A stretch of 64,000 nucleotides of DNA, taken from NCBI GenBank assembly GCA_023228445.1, contig JALOBD010000001.1, positions 11,902-75,901 of the forward strand, read 5' to 3'. The stretch is from Sphaerochaeta sp. Lineage in GTDB: Bacteria; Spirochaetota; Spirochaetia; Sphaerochaetales; Sphaerochaetaceae. The notes under the pieces are model-generated. The model saw nothing but the letters and a program-made list of their open reading frames with translations, was not told the DNA's origin and did not search any database. This document shows positions 16,233 through 25,371 of the stretch, one piece after another; within the stretch, counting starts at the first letter, position 1, and each line of letters begins with the position of its first letter. The position numbers and the translations under genes are program-made.

Positions 16233-16907
16233 ATGACTGAGAGTGTAATTCGCCTCGAGGATGTGACTCGCTACTACCTGATGGGGGAGTTCGTCGTCAA
16301 GGCGTTGGACGGGGTCTCCATCGATATCTCCCGCGGCGAATTCACCGCCATCATGGGGCCGTCGGGCAGTGGCAAGTCAACGATGATGAACCTCATCGGC
16401 TGCCTCGATACCCCCACCAGCGGCTATATCGACATCGACGGTGAGAATACCGCCGGCCTCAACGAGGCCGAGCTTGCCTATATCCGCAACCGGAAGGTCG
16501 GCTTCGTCTTCCAGCAGTTCAACCTCTTGGGCAAGCTTACTGCGCTGGACAACGTCATCACCCCGCTGCTCTATGCAGGCGCGTCGGTGCGGGAGCGCAA
16601 ACAGACGGCGATCCATGCCCTTGAGCGTGTCGGCCTCGCCGATCGGATGCACCACCGCCCCAATGAGCTGAGTGGTGGGCAGAAGCAACGCGTCGCCATC
16701 GCCCGGGCGCTGGTGAACAACCCGACGATCCTCTTGGCCGATGAACCCACCGGTGCGTTGGATACCCGCACAGGAAATCAGATCCTGGAGCTCTTCGAGG
16801 AGCTCAACAGTGAAGGCAGGACGGTGATCCTTGTCACCCACGACCGCGATCTGGGGATGCGCAGCCACCGTCAGATCCACCTGCGTGACGGAAGAGTGGA
16901 GGCATAG
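16233..16907 (+). CDS. MacB/LolD-type ABC transporter ATP-binding protein
   Basis: The 224-residue ATPase has Walker [11 protein letters not shown] (about residues 38-47), Q-loop FVFQQFNLL, signature [15 protein letters not shown], Walker [13 protein letters not shown] and switch His in VTHDRD. The motif [12 protein letters not shown] is typical of the MacB/LolD subfamily, which drives mechanotransmission rather than direct substrate passage. It begins one base after the adaptor gene's stop codon and is followed one base after its own stop by the permease gene, so the three form one operon. Confidence 0.92.
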   Translation: MTESVIRLEDVTRYYLMGEFVVKALDGVSIDISRGEFTAIMGPSGSGKSTMMNLIGCLDTPTSGYIDIDGENTAGLNEAELAYIRNRKVGFVFQQFNLLGKLTALDNVITPLLYAGASVRERKQTAIHALERVGLADRMHHRPNELSGGQKQRVAIARALVNNPTILLADEPTGALDTRTGNQILELFEELNSEGRTVILVTHDRDLGMRSHRQIHLRDGRVEA

Positions 16908-16908
16908 C

Positions 16909-18090
16909 ATGCTGATCGAAAACATCAAACTCGCCTTCAACGCCATGCGCGGCTCAAAGATGCGCACCGCCCTCAGCCTCCTGGGTATCGTCATCGGGGT
17001 CGCCTCAGTGGTTGCGATCCTCACCATCGGTGACAGCGCCTCAAAGTCCATCACCGACTCAATCGCCGTCGGCGGTCTGGATATGGTCACCATCTATCCA
17101 TCAGCTGGCCAGCGCAGCAGTGGCACCTTCGACGAGGCGTTCAGCGATATGCTCAGACGCGATGTGGAAGGAATCGAGACCGTGCTGCCACAGAACAGTT
17201 CGACGGTTCGGGTCCGCAACGGCAAGGAGTCCAAGAGTGTCTCGGTGGCCGGGGTGCTCAGCGACTACGGTGATGTCCTCAACCTCGAGTACTCCGAGGG
17301 CGGTTTCTTCGAGGCGATGGATAACATCAACCGTCGCCAAGTCATCGTGCTTGGCTCAACGGTGGCAAAGGATCTCTTCCCCGACCAGGCGGCGGTAGGC
17401 CAGTACGTCAGCCTCTTTCGCAACCAAGCGAAGAGCTACCTCATCGTCGGGGTGCTGGAGAGCAAGGACGCCACCTTCAGCCTCTCCTACAACAATACCG
17501 TCTTTATCCCCTACAACACCTACAGCCAGCGTTTCATCCGCACCAGCGGGGTGGGGGCGTACGTGGTGAAGGTCGCCGAGGGCTTTGACACCATCGAGGT
17601 CAGCGACCACGTCACCGAGTACCTCGATGACATCGTCGGCACCGATGGGTACAGCATCTTCTCCCCCGCTTCGCTTGCCGAGATGGCCGAACAGATCACC
17701 GGCACCTTCAGTTCATTCCTCGCCCTCATCGCTGCGATCAGTCTGCTCGTCGGCGGCATTGGCATCATGAACATCATGCTCGTCTCGGTGGCCGAGCGGA
17801 CCAAGGAGATCGGCATCCGCAAGGCATTGGGGGCAAGCCCCAACGTGATCCGCGGCCAGTTCCTCGTCGAGGCGTTGACGCTGACCCTGCTTGGGGGGAT
17901 GCTCGGTATCGCGCTGGGCTCACTGCTCAGCTATGCGGTGACCAACATGCTCGATTGGTCGTTGCATTTATCATATGCCTCGTTCATACTTGCTATGGGT
18001 TTCTCGATGTTTGTCGGCATCTTCTTCGGTTGGTATCCGGCAATGAAGGCCTCTCGGCTCGACCCGATCGAGGCGTTGAACTACGAGTGA
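16909..18090 (+). CDS. MacB-type ABC transporter permease
   Basis: The 393-residue protein has the MacB/FtsX plan: one N-terminal membrane segment (AMRGSKMRTALSLLGIVIGVASVVAILTI in part, about 10-40), a large extracytoplasmic domain (about 45-270), and three C-terminal membrane segments. The hallmark GGIGIMNIMLVSVAERTKEIG is present, as is the end motif ASRLDPIEALNYE. With the preceding ATPase it forms a MacB-like transporter split into two chains. The start at 16909 directly follows the ATPase stop codon; GGAGG lies seven bases upstream. Confidence 0.92.
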   Translation: MLIENIKLAFNAMRGSKMRTALSLLGIVIGVASVVAILTIGDSASKSITDSIAVGGLDMVTIYPSAGQRSSGTFDEAFSDMLRRDVEGIETVLPQNSSTVRVRNGKESKSVSVAGVLSDYGDVLNLEYSEGGFFEAMDNINRRQVIVLGSTVAKDLFPDQAAVGQYVSLFRNQAKSYLIVGVLESKDATFSLSYNNTVFIPYNTYSQRFIRTSGVGAYVVKVAEGFDTIEVSDHVTEYLDDIVGTDGYSIFSPASLAEMAEQITGTFSSFLALIAAISLLVGGIGIMNIMLVSVAERTKEIGIRKALGASPNVIRGQFLVEALTLTLLGGMLGIALGSLLSYAVTNMLDWSLHLSYASFILAMGFSMFVGIFFGWYPAMKASRLDPIEALNYE

Positions 18091-18111
18091 TCCATACGGG
18101 GGAGCAATTCA

Positions 18112-19440
18112 TTGGAGAAGAGGCGCACACGTTGGATGATCGGTGATGCTAAGGAACCCTTCATTGTCATCACCAGTCTTGTCGTGGCCTTCCTCCTGCT
18201 CATCTCCTTGGTGGTCTTCCTCACCACCGCCCTCATCGAGCGGGAGCAGCTGCGGATGCAGAGTGAGGCTGAACGCTCCTTCAACTCCGTCTTCCTCGCC
18301 TTGCAAGACTCTACCAGCAAGGCGCAGAAGACGATGGCCGAGGAGAGTGTGAGCGGCATCGGGGTGTACAGCTCGATGGGCAGGCGGGTGTTGAGTTTGG
18401 GCAACGTGCCGATGACCATCCCACTCGACCGGTTCTCCTCCTCGCTGGAGCTCATCAGCAGATCGAACCCCAACACCGGTGTGGCGACGTACAACCGGGC
18501 GACCAAGATGATCGAGTACATCCGCTTCAGCCGCCTGACAATCCTCTTGGACACCGGCCAGCTTACCCTCACCGAGAGTGGGCTCTTGCCCACACCCATC
18601 GACTTTCCCGATGTCCTTTACCTCATCTTTGACGGGGAGGCGTACCACCGGCGCCTGGTGGTCACCGGGGCCATCGGCATCACCTCGACCTTGGTGCTCA
18701 TCGGCCTCTTCCTGCTGGTATTGAACATCTACCGCTCCAACCGACGCTATCGGGCCACCATCGCCAAGCAGGAGAGCCTGGTCAACCTCGGTCAGGCGGC
18801 ACGGACGCTGACCCATGAGATCAAGAATCCGCTCAGCGCCATCACCATCCAGCTGGCCCTCCTGAAGAAGACGCTACCGGGCCACTATGACAGTGATCTG
18901 ATCGTCATCGACCAGGAGCTCAACCGCCTCACCCAACTGACCAACAAGGTCAGCGACTTCCTGCGCAATCCCTTGGGAAACCCCGTGCCGGTGGATCTCA
19001 ACGACCTGTTGGGTTCGCTGATCAAGTGCTTTGACAAACCCATCTCGTTCAAGAGCGAGAGGCGTTTCTTCATCACCTTCGATGAGGATCGGGCCCGGTC
19101 GGTCTTCGAGAACCTGCTCAAGAACGCGGTGGAGAGTGGCGGTGACGGCGATCCACAAGTCGAGGTCGAGATCGTCAGTGGCAAACGAAACCTGCTGCAC
19201 GTCTTCATCATGGACCGGGGGGAGGGGATTGCTGCCACGGAGCTGCGCAAGATCTTCGATCCCTTCTTCACGACCAAGATCCACGGTTCGGGAATCGGTC
19301 TCTCCATCTCACGCCAATTCGTCAAGGCACGGGGAGGCAACCTGCGCCTCTACCGCCGGGAGGGGGGAGGCACGGTAGCCGAGGTGGTGTTGAGCCGAAG
19401 CATCCACCCGACCAAGAAGAGCACAAAGGACACACCATGA
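18112..19440 (+). CDS. Sensor histidine kinase (NtrB-like)
   Basis: The 442-residue kinase has two membrane segments (about 17-40 and 183-207) around a periplasmic sensor domain of about 140 residues that I cannot assign. The cytosolic part carries the H-box RTLTHEIKNPLSAI (His near residue 235), N-box FENLLKNAVESGG, and G-boxes DRGEGI and GSGIGLSISRQFV. No HAMP domain is visible. The start is a TTG at 18112, supported by GGGGAG seven bases upstream; the next ATG is eight codons later. It overlaps the response regulator by the ATGA junction and probably senses envelope or efflux conditions, given its place in the pump operon. Confidence 0.9.
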   Translation: MEKRRTRWMIGDAKEPFIVITSLVVAFLLLISLVVFLTTALIEREQLRMQSEAERSFNSVFLALQDSTSKAQKTMAEESVSGIGVYSSMGRRVLSLGNVPMTIPLDRFSSSLELISRSNPNTGVATYNRATKMIEYIRFSRLTILLDTGQLTLTESGLLPTPIDFPDVLYLIFDGEAYHRRLVVTGAIGITSTLVLIGLFLLVLNIYRSNRRYRATIAKQESLVNLGQAARTLTHEIKNPLSAITIQLALLKKTLPGHYDSDLIVIDQELNRLTQLTNKVSDFLRNPLGNPVPVDLNDLLGSLIKCFDKPISFKSERRFFITFDEDRARSVFENLLKNAVESGGDGDPQVEVEIVSGKRNLLHVFIMDRGEGIAATELRKIFDPFFTTKIHGSGIGLSISRQFVKARGGNLRLYRREGGGTVAEVVLSRSIHPTKKSTKDTP

Positions 19441-20792
19441 GAATTTTGATCGTCGACGATGAACCCAATATCCGTGAATTGATGCGTCGCTACCTCAGCC
19501 TCGATGCCATCGACAGTGATTGTGCCGAGAATGGGCTCTCTGCGCAGCGGATGCTCAGCGAGAACCACTACGATGCCTGCCTCATCGATCTGAAGATGCC
19601 CGGCATGGACGGCTTGTCACTGATCACCTGGATTCGCAGCGAGGGCTTTCGCATGCCGATCATCATGATCAGCGCCCATGGGGAGATCAGCGATGCGGTC
19701 ACCGCCCTCAAGGAGGGGGCACAGGACTACATCGTAAAGCCCTTTGATCCCGAGGAGCTGGTCATCCGGCTCAAGAAACTCGTCGACGCCCAGCAGCTGC
19801 GCAACGTGGTGGAGAGCGAGGGGCGGGGCAAAGCTGATGAAGGGGGGCCGGTCTTCGTCGGCGAGAGCGCCGCGATAAAGAGAATCAAGGAGATCATCAG
19901 CCGGATCAGCGATACCTCCTCCATCGTCCTCATCACCGGGGAAAGCGGTACCGGCAAGGAGGTTGTCGCGCGCGAAATCCATCGGGCCAGCACCCAGAGC
20001 AGCGGCCCCTTTGTTGCCATCAACATCGGCGGGGTACCGGAGAATCTTCTCGAGAGTGAGCTCTTCGGGTACGAGAAGGGGGCCTTCACCGGTGCGGTGA
20101 GCCGGAAGACCGGGATGTTTGAACTGGCCAGCGGGGGTACGCTCTTCCTCGACGAGATCGGGGACATGCCCCTCTCCTTGCAGGTGAAGATCCTGCGCGT
20201 CTTGCAGGAGCGGCGCATCACCCGTCTCGGGGGGACGACGGCAATGCCGATCAACGCCAGGATCATCGCCGCGACCAACAAAAACCTGGAAGAGCGCGTA
20301 CAGAGCGGGGCGTTCAGGGAGGACCTCTTCTATCGCCTCAATGTGGTGCGGATCGCCATTCCGCCACTTCGCCAACGACGAGAGGACATCCCCGTCCTGG
20401 CTGCCGGCATCCTCAGGCGCCTGAGAGCCGAGATGGGGCACCGGGTCGTCGGCCTCTCGTCGCCAGCCCTCGAATTGCTCTGCCAACATGACTTTTATGG
20501 CAATGTCCGTGAGCTGGAGAATATCCTCGAGCGGGCGGTGATCTTCGCAAATGGAGAGGAGATCCAAAGCGATGAACTCGACCTGCGCGGCTCGGTTCCC
20601 CTTACCACCGGCGGTGAGAAGGATGGACAGAGCCGAGGCGGCCACCCGCTCTCGCTCAAGGAGCTGGAGGCCGAGGCTATCATACGGGCCCTCCACCGCT
20701 GGGAGGGAAACCGCACCCGGGCGGCTGAGGAGCTGGGCATCAGCAGAAGGACGTTGATCAACAAGATTGCCGAGTATGAGTTGAATCTATAG
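19437..20792 (+). CDS. Sigma-54-dependent response regulator (NtrC family)
   Basis: The 451-residue protein has a receiver domain (DDEPN at 6-10, phospho-acceptor Asp in CLIDLKMPGMDG near 53, Lys in IVKPFD). It then has an AAA+ sigma-54 activation domain with Walker A GESGTGKEVVAREIH, the sigma-54 contact loop GAFTGA (about 218-223) and Walker B TLFLDEIGDM. The Fis-type helix-turn-helix is NRTRAAEELGISRRTLINKI at the C-terminus. One unusual stretch is NIGGVPENLLESELFG, where most relatives have NCAAIPE. It is coupled to the kinase by a 4-base overlap. The target promoters are not visible in this operon's upstream region. Confidence 0.94.
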   Translation: MRILIVDDEPNIRELMRRYLSLDAIDSDCAENGLSAQRMLSENHYDACLIDLKMPGMDGLSLITWIRSEGFRMPIIMISAHGEISDAVTALKEGAQDYIVKPFDPEELVIRLKKLVDAQQLRNVVESEGRGKADEGGPVFVGESAAIKRIKEIISRISDTSSIVLITGESGTGKEVVAREIHRASTQSSGPFVAINIGGVPENLLESELFGYEKGAFTGAVSRKTGMFELASGGTLFLDEIGDMPLSLQVKILRVLQERRITRLGGTTAMPINARIIAATNKNLEERVQSGAFREDLFYRLNVVRIAIPPLRQRREDIPVLAAGILRRLRAEMGHRVVGLSSPALELLCQHDFYGNVRELENILERAVIFANGEEIQSDELDLRGSVPLTTGGEKDGQSRGGHPLSLKELEAEAIIRALHRWEGNRTRAAEELGISRRTLINKIAEYELNL

Positions 20793-20802
20793 GAGAGTGA
20801 AG

Positions 20803-22548
20803 ATGAATATACCATCAGAGTGGGACCTCACGCCCATCTATGTGAGCTGTGAGAGCGCCGAGTTTGCCAACGACCTCGCCCTGGTCGTCGAAGGGGCCAC
20901 CGGCCTGGAAGCCTACCTTCAAGAGAAGGGGTGTGACCTCAAGGAGGCGATCGACCGCTTTGAATCCACCGTCGACCGCTATGCCAACCTCTACGCCTAC
21001 GCTTCGGCGGTGTTGACCCTCAACACCTCCAACGAAGTCGCTCTGAGGGCGGTCAGTCAGGCTGAGGAGGTCTCTCTCGCGGTCGAAAAAGCTGCCGTCT
21101 CACTGATGAACTTCCTTGCCACCCGCGTCGAGGAGATTGCCACGCGAACGGGCGATGGAGGCGATCTCGCACGCTATCGCTATCCGCTTGAGGAGCTCTT
21201 AGAGCAGCAGCGACACCTGATGAGTGCTGAGATGGAGGATTTGGCATCAGACCTTGCCCGCAGCGGCGGCGACGCCTTCAGCCGCCTGCAGCAGGCGATG
21301 GGGTCGGCCATCAGCACCGAGTGGGGGGATGAGGGGCCCAAGAGCGTGGTGGAGCTACGCAACATGGCAAGCGACAAGGATCGCGAAATCCGGAAAAAGG
21401 CGTATGAGAGTGAGATCAGCCTCTTTGAGGCGTACGAGATTCCCTTCGCCGCAGCCCTCAACGGGGTGACCGGGACCACTCTCACCCTCGCCAAGCGGAG
21501 GAAGTGGGACTCTCCGCTCGACCGCTCGCTCTCCACTTCACGCATCGATCGGGAGATTCTCAACTCCCTGATCACCGCCATTGAGGGAAACTTGGATAAC
21601 TTTCGCCGCTACCTCAAGGCGAAAGCAGCGCTGCTTGGTGTCGAGGAGCTCGCCTTCTATGACCTCTTCGCCCCGGTGGGTGACCATGCACGCTCCTACA
21701 CCTACCAGGAGGCGCACGCCTTCATCGTCACGCAGTTCTCCACCTTCTCTCCCGCGATGGCCAGCTTCGCCGACAACGCTTTCAAGAACGGCTGGATCGA
21801 CGCCTTCAGCCGCCCCGGCAAGGTTGGAGGGGCCTACGACACCTCCTTCCCACTGGCAAAGGAGAGCAGGATTCTCTCCAACTTCGACAACTCGTTTGGT
21901 GGCGTGTCGACCCTCGCCCACGAGCTTGGCCACGCGTGGCACGACTCGGTGGTGCTCGACAAACCCTACCTGCTGCGCAACTACCCGATGACCCTTGCCG
22001 AGACTGCCTCAATCTTCAGCGAGCAGTTGATCCTCCAGGGAGCGCTCAAGGAGAGTTCACGCGAAGAGCGCATCACCCTCGTCGAACATATGTTGCAAGA
22101 TTCGACGCAGGTCTGTGTCGATATCCTCAGCCGCTTCTACTTTGAGCGTGCCGTCTATGAGCGGCGCGCCGACGGTGATCTCACTGCCGCGGAGTTCTGC
22201 TCGCTGATGGAGGATGCCCAAAAGCGCACCTACGGCGATGGATTGGGTGTCTATCACCGGTATATGTGGGCGGTAAAGAGCCACTACTACCGCTGTGAGT
22301 TCTCCTTCTACAACTACCCGTACGCCTTCGGCCTGCTCTTCGCCCTCGGCCTCTTCGCCCAGGCACAGGAGCAGGGGCCTGGCTTCTTCGACCAGTATGA
22401 GGAGATTCTTGCAGCTGCCGGCAGCAAGAGTGCCCGCGATGTAGCAGCCTTGGCTTCGATCGACTTGGCCGACCAACGCTTCTGGGACGGGGCGATGGGA
22501 GTCATCAACTCCTACATCGAGGAGCTCGTCGATGCTGCTGAGCATTGA
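20803..22548 (+). CDS. pepF: M3-family oligoendopeptidase F
   Basis: The 581-residue protein belongs to the M3 zinc metallopeptidases. The active site HELGHAWHDS (about residue 370) contains the HExxH ligands, and the third ligand Glu lies downstream in PMTLAETASIFSE. The N-terminal half is helical, as in the PepF/oligoendopeptidase clade. It cleaves short peptides in the cytosol. The ATG at 20803 is chosen because AGGAG lies seven bases upstream; a GTG six bases earlier is too close to that site. The ribosome site overlaps the end of the response-regulator gene, so the peptidase is likely the last gene or a read-through gene of that operon. Confidence 0.93.
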   Translation: MNIPSEWDLTPIYVSCESAEFANDLALVVEGATGLEAYLQEKGCDLKEAIDRFESTVDRYANLYAYASAVLTLNTSNEVALRAVSQAEEVSLAVEKAAVSLMNFLATRVEEIATRTGDGGDLARYRYPLEELLEQQRHLMSAEMEDLASDLARSGGDAFSRLQQAMGSAISTEWGDEGPKSVVELRNMASDKDREIRKKAYESEISLFEAYEIPFAAALNGVTGTTLTLAKRRKWDSPLDRSLSTSRIDREILNSLITAIEGNLDNFRRYLKAKAALLGVEELAFYDLFAPVGDHARSYTYQEAHAFIVTQFSTFSPAMASFADNAFKNGWIDAFSRPGKVGGAYDTSFPLAKESRILSNFDNSFGGVSTLAHELGHAWHDSVVLDKPYLLRNYPMTLAETASIFSEQLILQGALKESSREERITLVEHMLQDSTQVCVDILSRFYFERAVYERRADGDLTAAEFCSLMEDAQKRTYGDGLGVYHRYMWAVKSHYYRCEFSFYNYPYAFGLLFALGLFAQAQEQGPGFFDQYEEILAAAGSKSARDVAALASIDLADQRFWDGAMGVINSYIEELVDAAEH

Positions 22549-23686
22549 GAAACTCGTCTCCCAAGGACGTGCGCTTGCCCTCGGCGGCGGGGGCAAGCAG
22601 GTCCTGGTCCGTGAAGCGTTGCCAGAAGAGGTCGTCGAGGCTGCCATCGAGCGGGAACACGCCTCCTACACCATGGCCACAACCACCACGGTCGTTGAAC
22701 CGAACCCCCGGCGTATCACGCCACCCTGCCCATACTGGGGTATCTGCGGGGGCTGCGACTTCCAGTATGCCGAGGCCACCTACCAAGCAGAGGTGAAGGA
22801 GGCGATCGTCATCGACAGCCTCGAGCGTATCGGAGGGGTCAAGGCAGACTCCTATGACATCCAGCAGCAGGTGACTGGCAGTGGATGGGACTACCGTAGC
22901 CGCGCCCGCTTCTTCGTTGACCTACACCAGAGGAGGGTCGGCTTTCTCGGCCGGCTCAGCAACACCCTCGTGCCCATCGACCACTGCCCGGTCCTCGTCC
23001 CCCCGCTCAATGCACTCCTCTCTGACCCCAAGCGCCTCTTCGATGGAGCGCGCCGCGAGATGTTCGCAAACCGGATCACCAAGAGCGGCTTGGTCGAGGT
23101 AGCCGCATTCGCCGACCAGGAGCAGGCGGTGCTCTTGGGCGAGGAGATCAGGGTCGAGGTCGGGCCAAAGGACTTTGTGCTCAGCCCCACCGTCTTCTTT
23201 CAATCAAACCTCCACCTGCTGCCCGCCTTGGGAGCGTACGTGAGCTCGCTGGTCGAGGGAGAGACCGTGATGGACCTCTACAGCGGGGTAGGGACCTTCG
23301 CTTCCTTCGTCGAAGAAGCGGGACGGACCGTCATCGCCGTCGAGCGACAGAAGCAGTGCCTCGCTTTTGCCCGACGCAATGCGCCGAACGCCCGCTTCTT
23401 TACCGAAGCGGCCGAGACATGGGCCAAGCGACAGACAGTGGCGGTTGAGACCATCATCGTCGACCCCCCGAGAACCGGCCTCGACGCCGCCCTCCCATCC
23501 TTGATGGCCTCCTGGAAGCCTCGGCGCATCATCTACGTCAGCTGTGATGAGGCGAGCCTCGCGCGCGATGTGAAGCGTTTTGGCCAATACGGTTACCTGG
23601 TGCGATCGTTGCGGCTCTTCGATCTCTATCCCCAGACCTTCCACACCGAGAGCGTGGTATTGTTGACCAGTGCCAATGATGCTTGA
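22532..23686 (+). CDS. TrmA/RlmD-type RNA 5-methyluridine methyltransferase
   Basis: The 384-residue protein has an iron-sulfur Cys cluster CPYWGICGGCDFQ plus a later Cys (HCPVL), a central domain, and a Rossmann methyltransferase with MDLYSGVGTFASF, a catalytic Cys in VSCDEASLARD and the acidic DPPRTGLD. This is the TrmA/RumA family, which makes 5-methyluridine in tRNA or 23S rRNA. The substrate cannot be decided from sequence alone. A full N-terminal TRAM domain is not evident; the protein starts with about 65 residues that only partly resemble it. The start overlaps the end of pepF by 17 bases. Confidence 0.9.
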   Translation: MLLSIEKLVSQGRALALGGGGKQVLVREALPEEVVEAAIEREHASYTMATTTTVVEPNPRRITPPCPYWGICGGCDFQYAEATYQAEVKEAIVIDSLERIGGVKADSYDIQQQVTGSGWDYRSRARFFVDLHQRRVGFLGRLSNTLVPIDHCPVLVPPLNALLSDPKRLFDGARREMFANRITKSGLVEVAAFADQEQAVLLGEEIRVEVGPKDFVLSPTVFFQSNLHLLPALGAYVSSLVEGETVMDLYSGVGTFASFVEEAGRTVIAVERQKQCLAFARRNAPNARFFTEAAETWAKRQTVAVETIIVDPPRTGLDAALPSLMASWKPRRIIYVSCDEASLARDVKRFGQYGYLVRSLRLFDLYPQTFHTESVVLLTSANDA

Positions 23687-23689
23687 CAG

Positions 23690-23717
23690 CTACAACACGA
23701 GAGGCGGGGTGTTGTAG
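23690..23717 (+). promoter_or_regulatory. Perfect inverted repeat between the RNA methyltransferase and ICMT-like genes
   Basis: CTACAACAC (23690-23698) and GTGTTGTAG (23709-23717) form a perfect 9-base inverted repeat with a 10-base centre. It starts four bases after the stop codon at 23686. The right arm overlaps a possible -10 (TAGAAT, 23715-23720). It may be an operator or a poor terminator; there is no T-run. Confidence 0.4.
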
Positions 23718-23811
23718 AATACCTGTAGCAACACGCTCGACTGCGAATGGGTAGCAGAGATGCGTTGGAGAGAAGTGGACCACGACCTGTTTGCGTTACA
23801 TGGAGGCCATC

Positions 23812-24483
23812 ATGAAGAGAGATCTGGTAGGCAAGGCGCTGATGAAGTTCGCTTCGGCCTTGGCTCTGGCTGCCGTGCTGTTGTTCGTCCCGGCCGGGAC
23901 GGTTCACTACCCCAACGGGTGGCTCCTCCTCTGCCTCCTCTTCACCCCGATGGCCATCACCGGTATTGTGCTGATGTGTACAAACCCAGCCCTCCTTGAG
24001 CGGCGCCTTGCCTCAAAGGAGGATCAGAGAGAACAAAAAGCGGTGACATGGATTGGAAGCCTGGTCTTCTTCTTGGGTTTTGTCAGCGCTGGCCTCGACT
24101 TTCGCTTCCAGTGGATACCCTTGCCGTCTTGGGTGGTCTGGGCTGCATCATTTCTCTTTCTCGGCGGGTATGGATTGTGGGCAGCGGTGCTGAGAGAGAA
24201 CGAGTACCTCTCGCGCACCGTCCACGTGGAGAGCGCCCAAACGCTCATCGACACCGGGTTGTACGCGATCGTCCGTCACCCGATGTACAGCGCTTCCATC
24301 ATCATCTTCCTCTCCATGCCACTGATCTTGGGCTCGGTGGTCTCCTTCGTGATCTTCCTCGCGTATCCAGTGCTCATGGTGAAACGGATCGCCGGCGAAG
24401 AGGAGATCCTGAGCAGGGAGCTTGCTGGCTACACGGAGTACACACAACGAGTTCGCTATCGCCTCATCCCGTTTGTGTGGTAG
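23812..24483 (+). CDS. ICMT-like isoprenylcysteine-carboxylmethyltransferase family membrane protein
   Basis: The 223-residue protein has about five hydrophobic segments and ends with the conserved C-terminal region of the ICMT/PEMT superfamily. That region includes the SAM-binding phrase LIDTGLYAIVRHPMYSA and the Glu pair in AGEEEILSREL, followed by YTEYTQRVRYRLIP. Bacterial members are often called isoprenylcysteine carboxyl methyltransferase family proteins. The natural substrate here is unknown. The ATG at 23812 is preceded by GGAGG with a good spacing. The amidase gene starts nine bases after its stop. Confidence 0.82.
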   Translation: MKRDLVGKALMKFASALALAAVLLFVPAGTVHYPNGWLLLCLLFTPMAITGIVLMCTNPALLERRLASKEDQREQKAVTWIGSLVFFLGFVSAGLDFRFQWIPLPSWVVWAASFLFLGGYGLWAAVLRENEYLSRTVHVESAQTLIDTGLYAIVRHPMYSASIIIFLSMPLILGSVVSFVIFLAYPVLMVKRIAGEEEILSRELAGYTEYTQRVRYRLIPFVW

Positions 24484-24492
24484 GGTGGGATC

Positions 24493-25371
24493 ATGAAGCT
24501 CACAGTCGCACTCTTGCAATTGAAATCCACCGGATCGCTTGGAGGCAACCTTGAAAAAGGGCTTGCCGCATGTGTTCGGGCCAAGGTGCTGGGAGGTGAC
24601 ATCGCCCTCTTTCCCGAGATGTGGAGCTGTGGCTACAATCTCGGTGAGAGCCGAGAAGCGATTCTGCGCGGTGGCGTTGGGGCGGACTCACGCTTTGTCT
24701 CCCTCTTTGGCCAGCTGGCCAAGGAGGTGGGAATGGCCATCGCCATCACCTACCTCGAAGCCGATGGGAGTCGTCTCTTCAATACGATGAGCCTCTTTGA
24801 TCGAAATGGGCACGAGGCGTTACGCTATCGTAAAGTGCATACCTGCGACTTTGACAGAGAACAGTACCTTGACGCCGGCGATGGCTTTGGTGTTGTTGAT
24901 CTGGATACCGCTGGGGGAGCAGTGAAGGTCGGGGCGATGATCTGCTATGACCGGGAGTTTCCCGAGAGCGCCCGGATCCTGATGCTCAAGGGAAGTGAGC
25001 TCATCCTCGTTCCCAACGCCTGCCCGATGGAGCTCAATCGCCTCTCCCAACTGCGGGCCCGCGCCTTTGAGAACATGGTGGGCATCGCGACTGCCAACTA
25101 CCCGATGGGGAGCCCCGACTGCAATGGGCACTCCTCTGCCTTCGATGGGGTGGCATACGTGCCTGGCCGAACGGAGAGCAGAGATACCTGCATCCTCGAG
25201 GCCCCCGCCGAAGAGGGGGTGTACCTTGCACACTTCGACCTTGCCATGATGAGGGCGTATCGCTCAAGCGAGGTGCACGGCAATGCATATCGAAGGCCAA
25301 GCCGGTATCAGGTCATCACCGCAGAGCGTGTTGAGGAACCGTTTGTGCGAGCAGGACGGGTGAAGCGATGA
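24493..25371 (+). CDS. Carbon-nitrogen hydrolase (nitrilase superfamily)
   Basis: The 292-residue enzyme has the nitrilase triad in order: Glu in LFPEMWSCGYN (about residue 42), Lys in YRKVHTCDFD (about 114), and the nucleophilic Cys in MICYDREFPESAR (about 151). The family hydrolyses amides such as N-carbamoyl compounds or omega-amides; the exact substrate is not readable. The product of the downstream overlapping gene is a SAM methyltransferase, and together they may act on a small amine, which is speculative. The gene lies in a run of plus-strand genes with very short gaps. Confidence 0.88.
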   Translation: MKLTVALLQLKSTGSLGGNLEKGLAACVRAKVLGGDIALFPEMWSCGYNLGESREAILRGGVGADSRFVSLFGQLAKEVGMAIAITYLEADGSRLFNTMSLFDRNGHEALRYRKVHTCDFDREQYLDAGDGFGVVDLDTAGGAVKVGAMICYDREFPESARILMLKGSELILVPNACPMELNRLSQLRARAFENMVGIATANYPMGSPDCNGHSSAFDGVAYVPGRTESRDTCILEAPAEEGVYLAHFDLAMMRAYRSSEVHGNAYRRPSRYQVITAERVEEPFVRAGRVKR

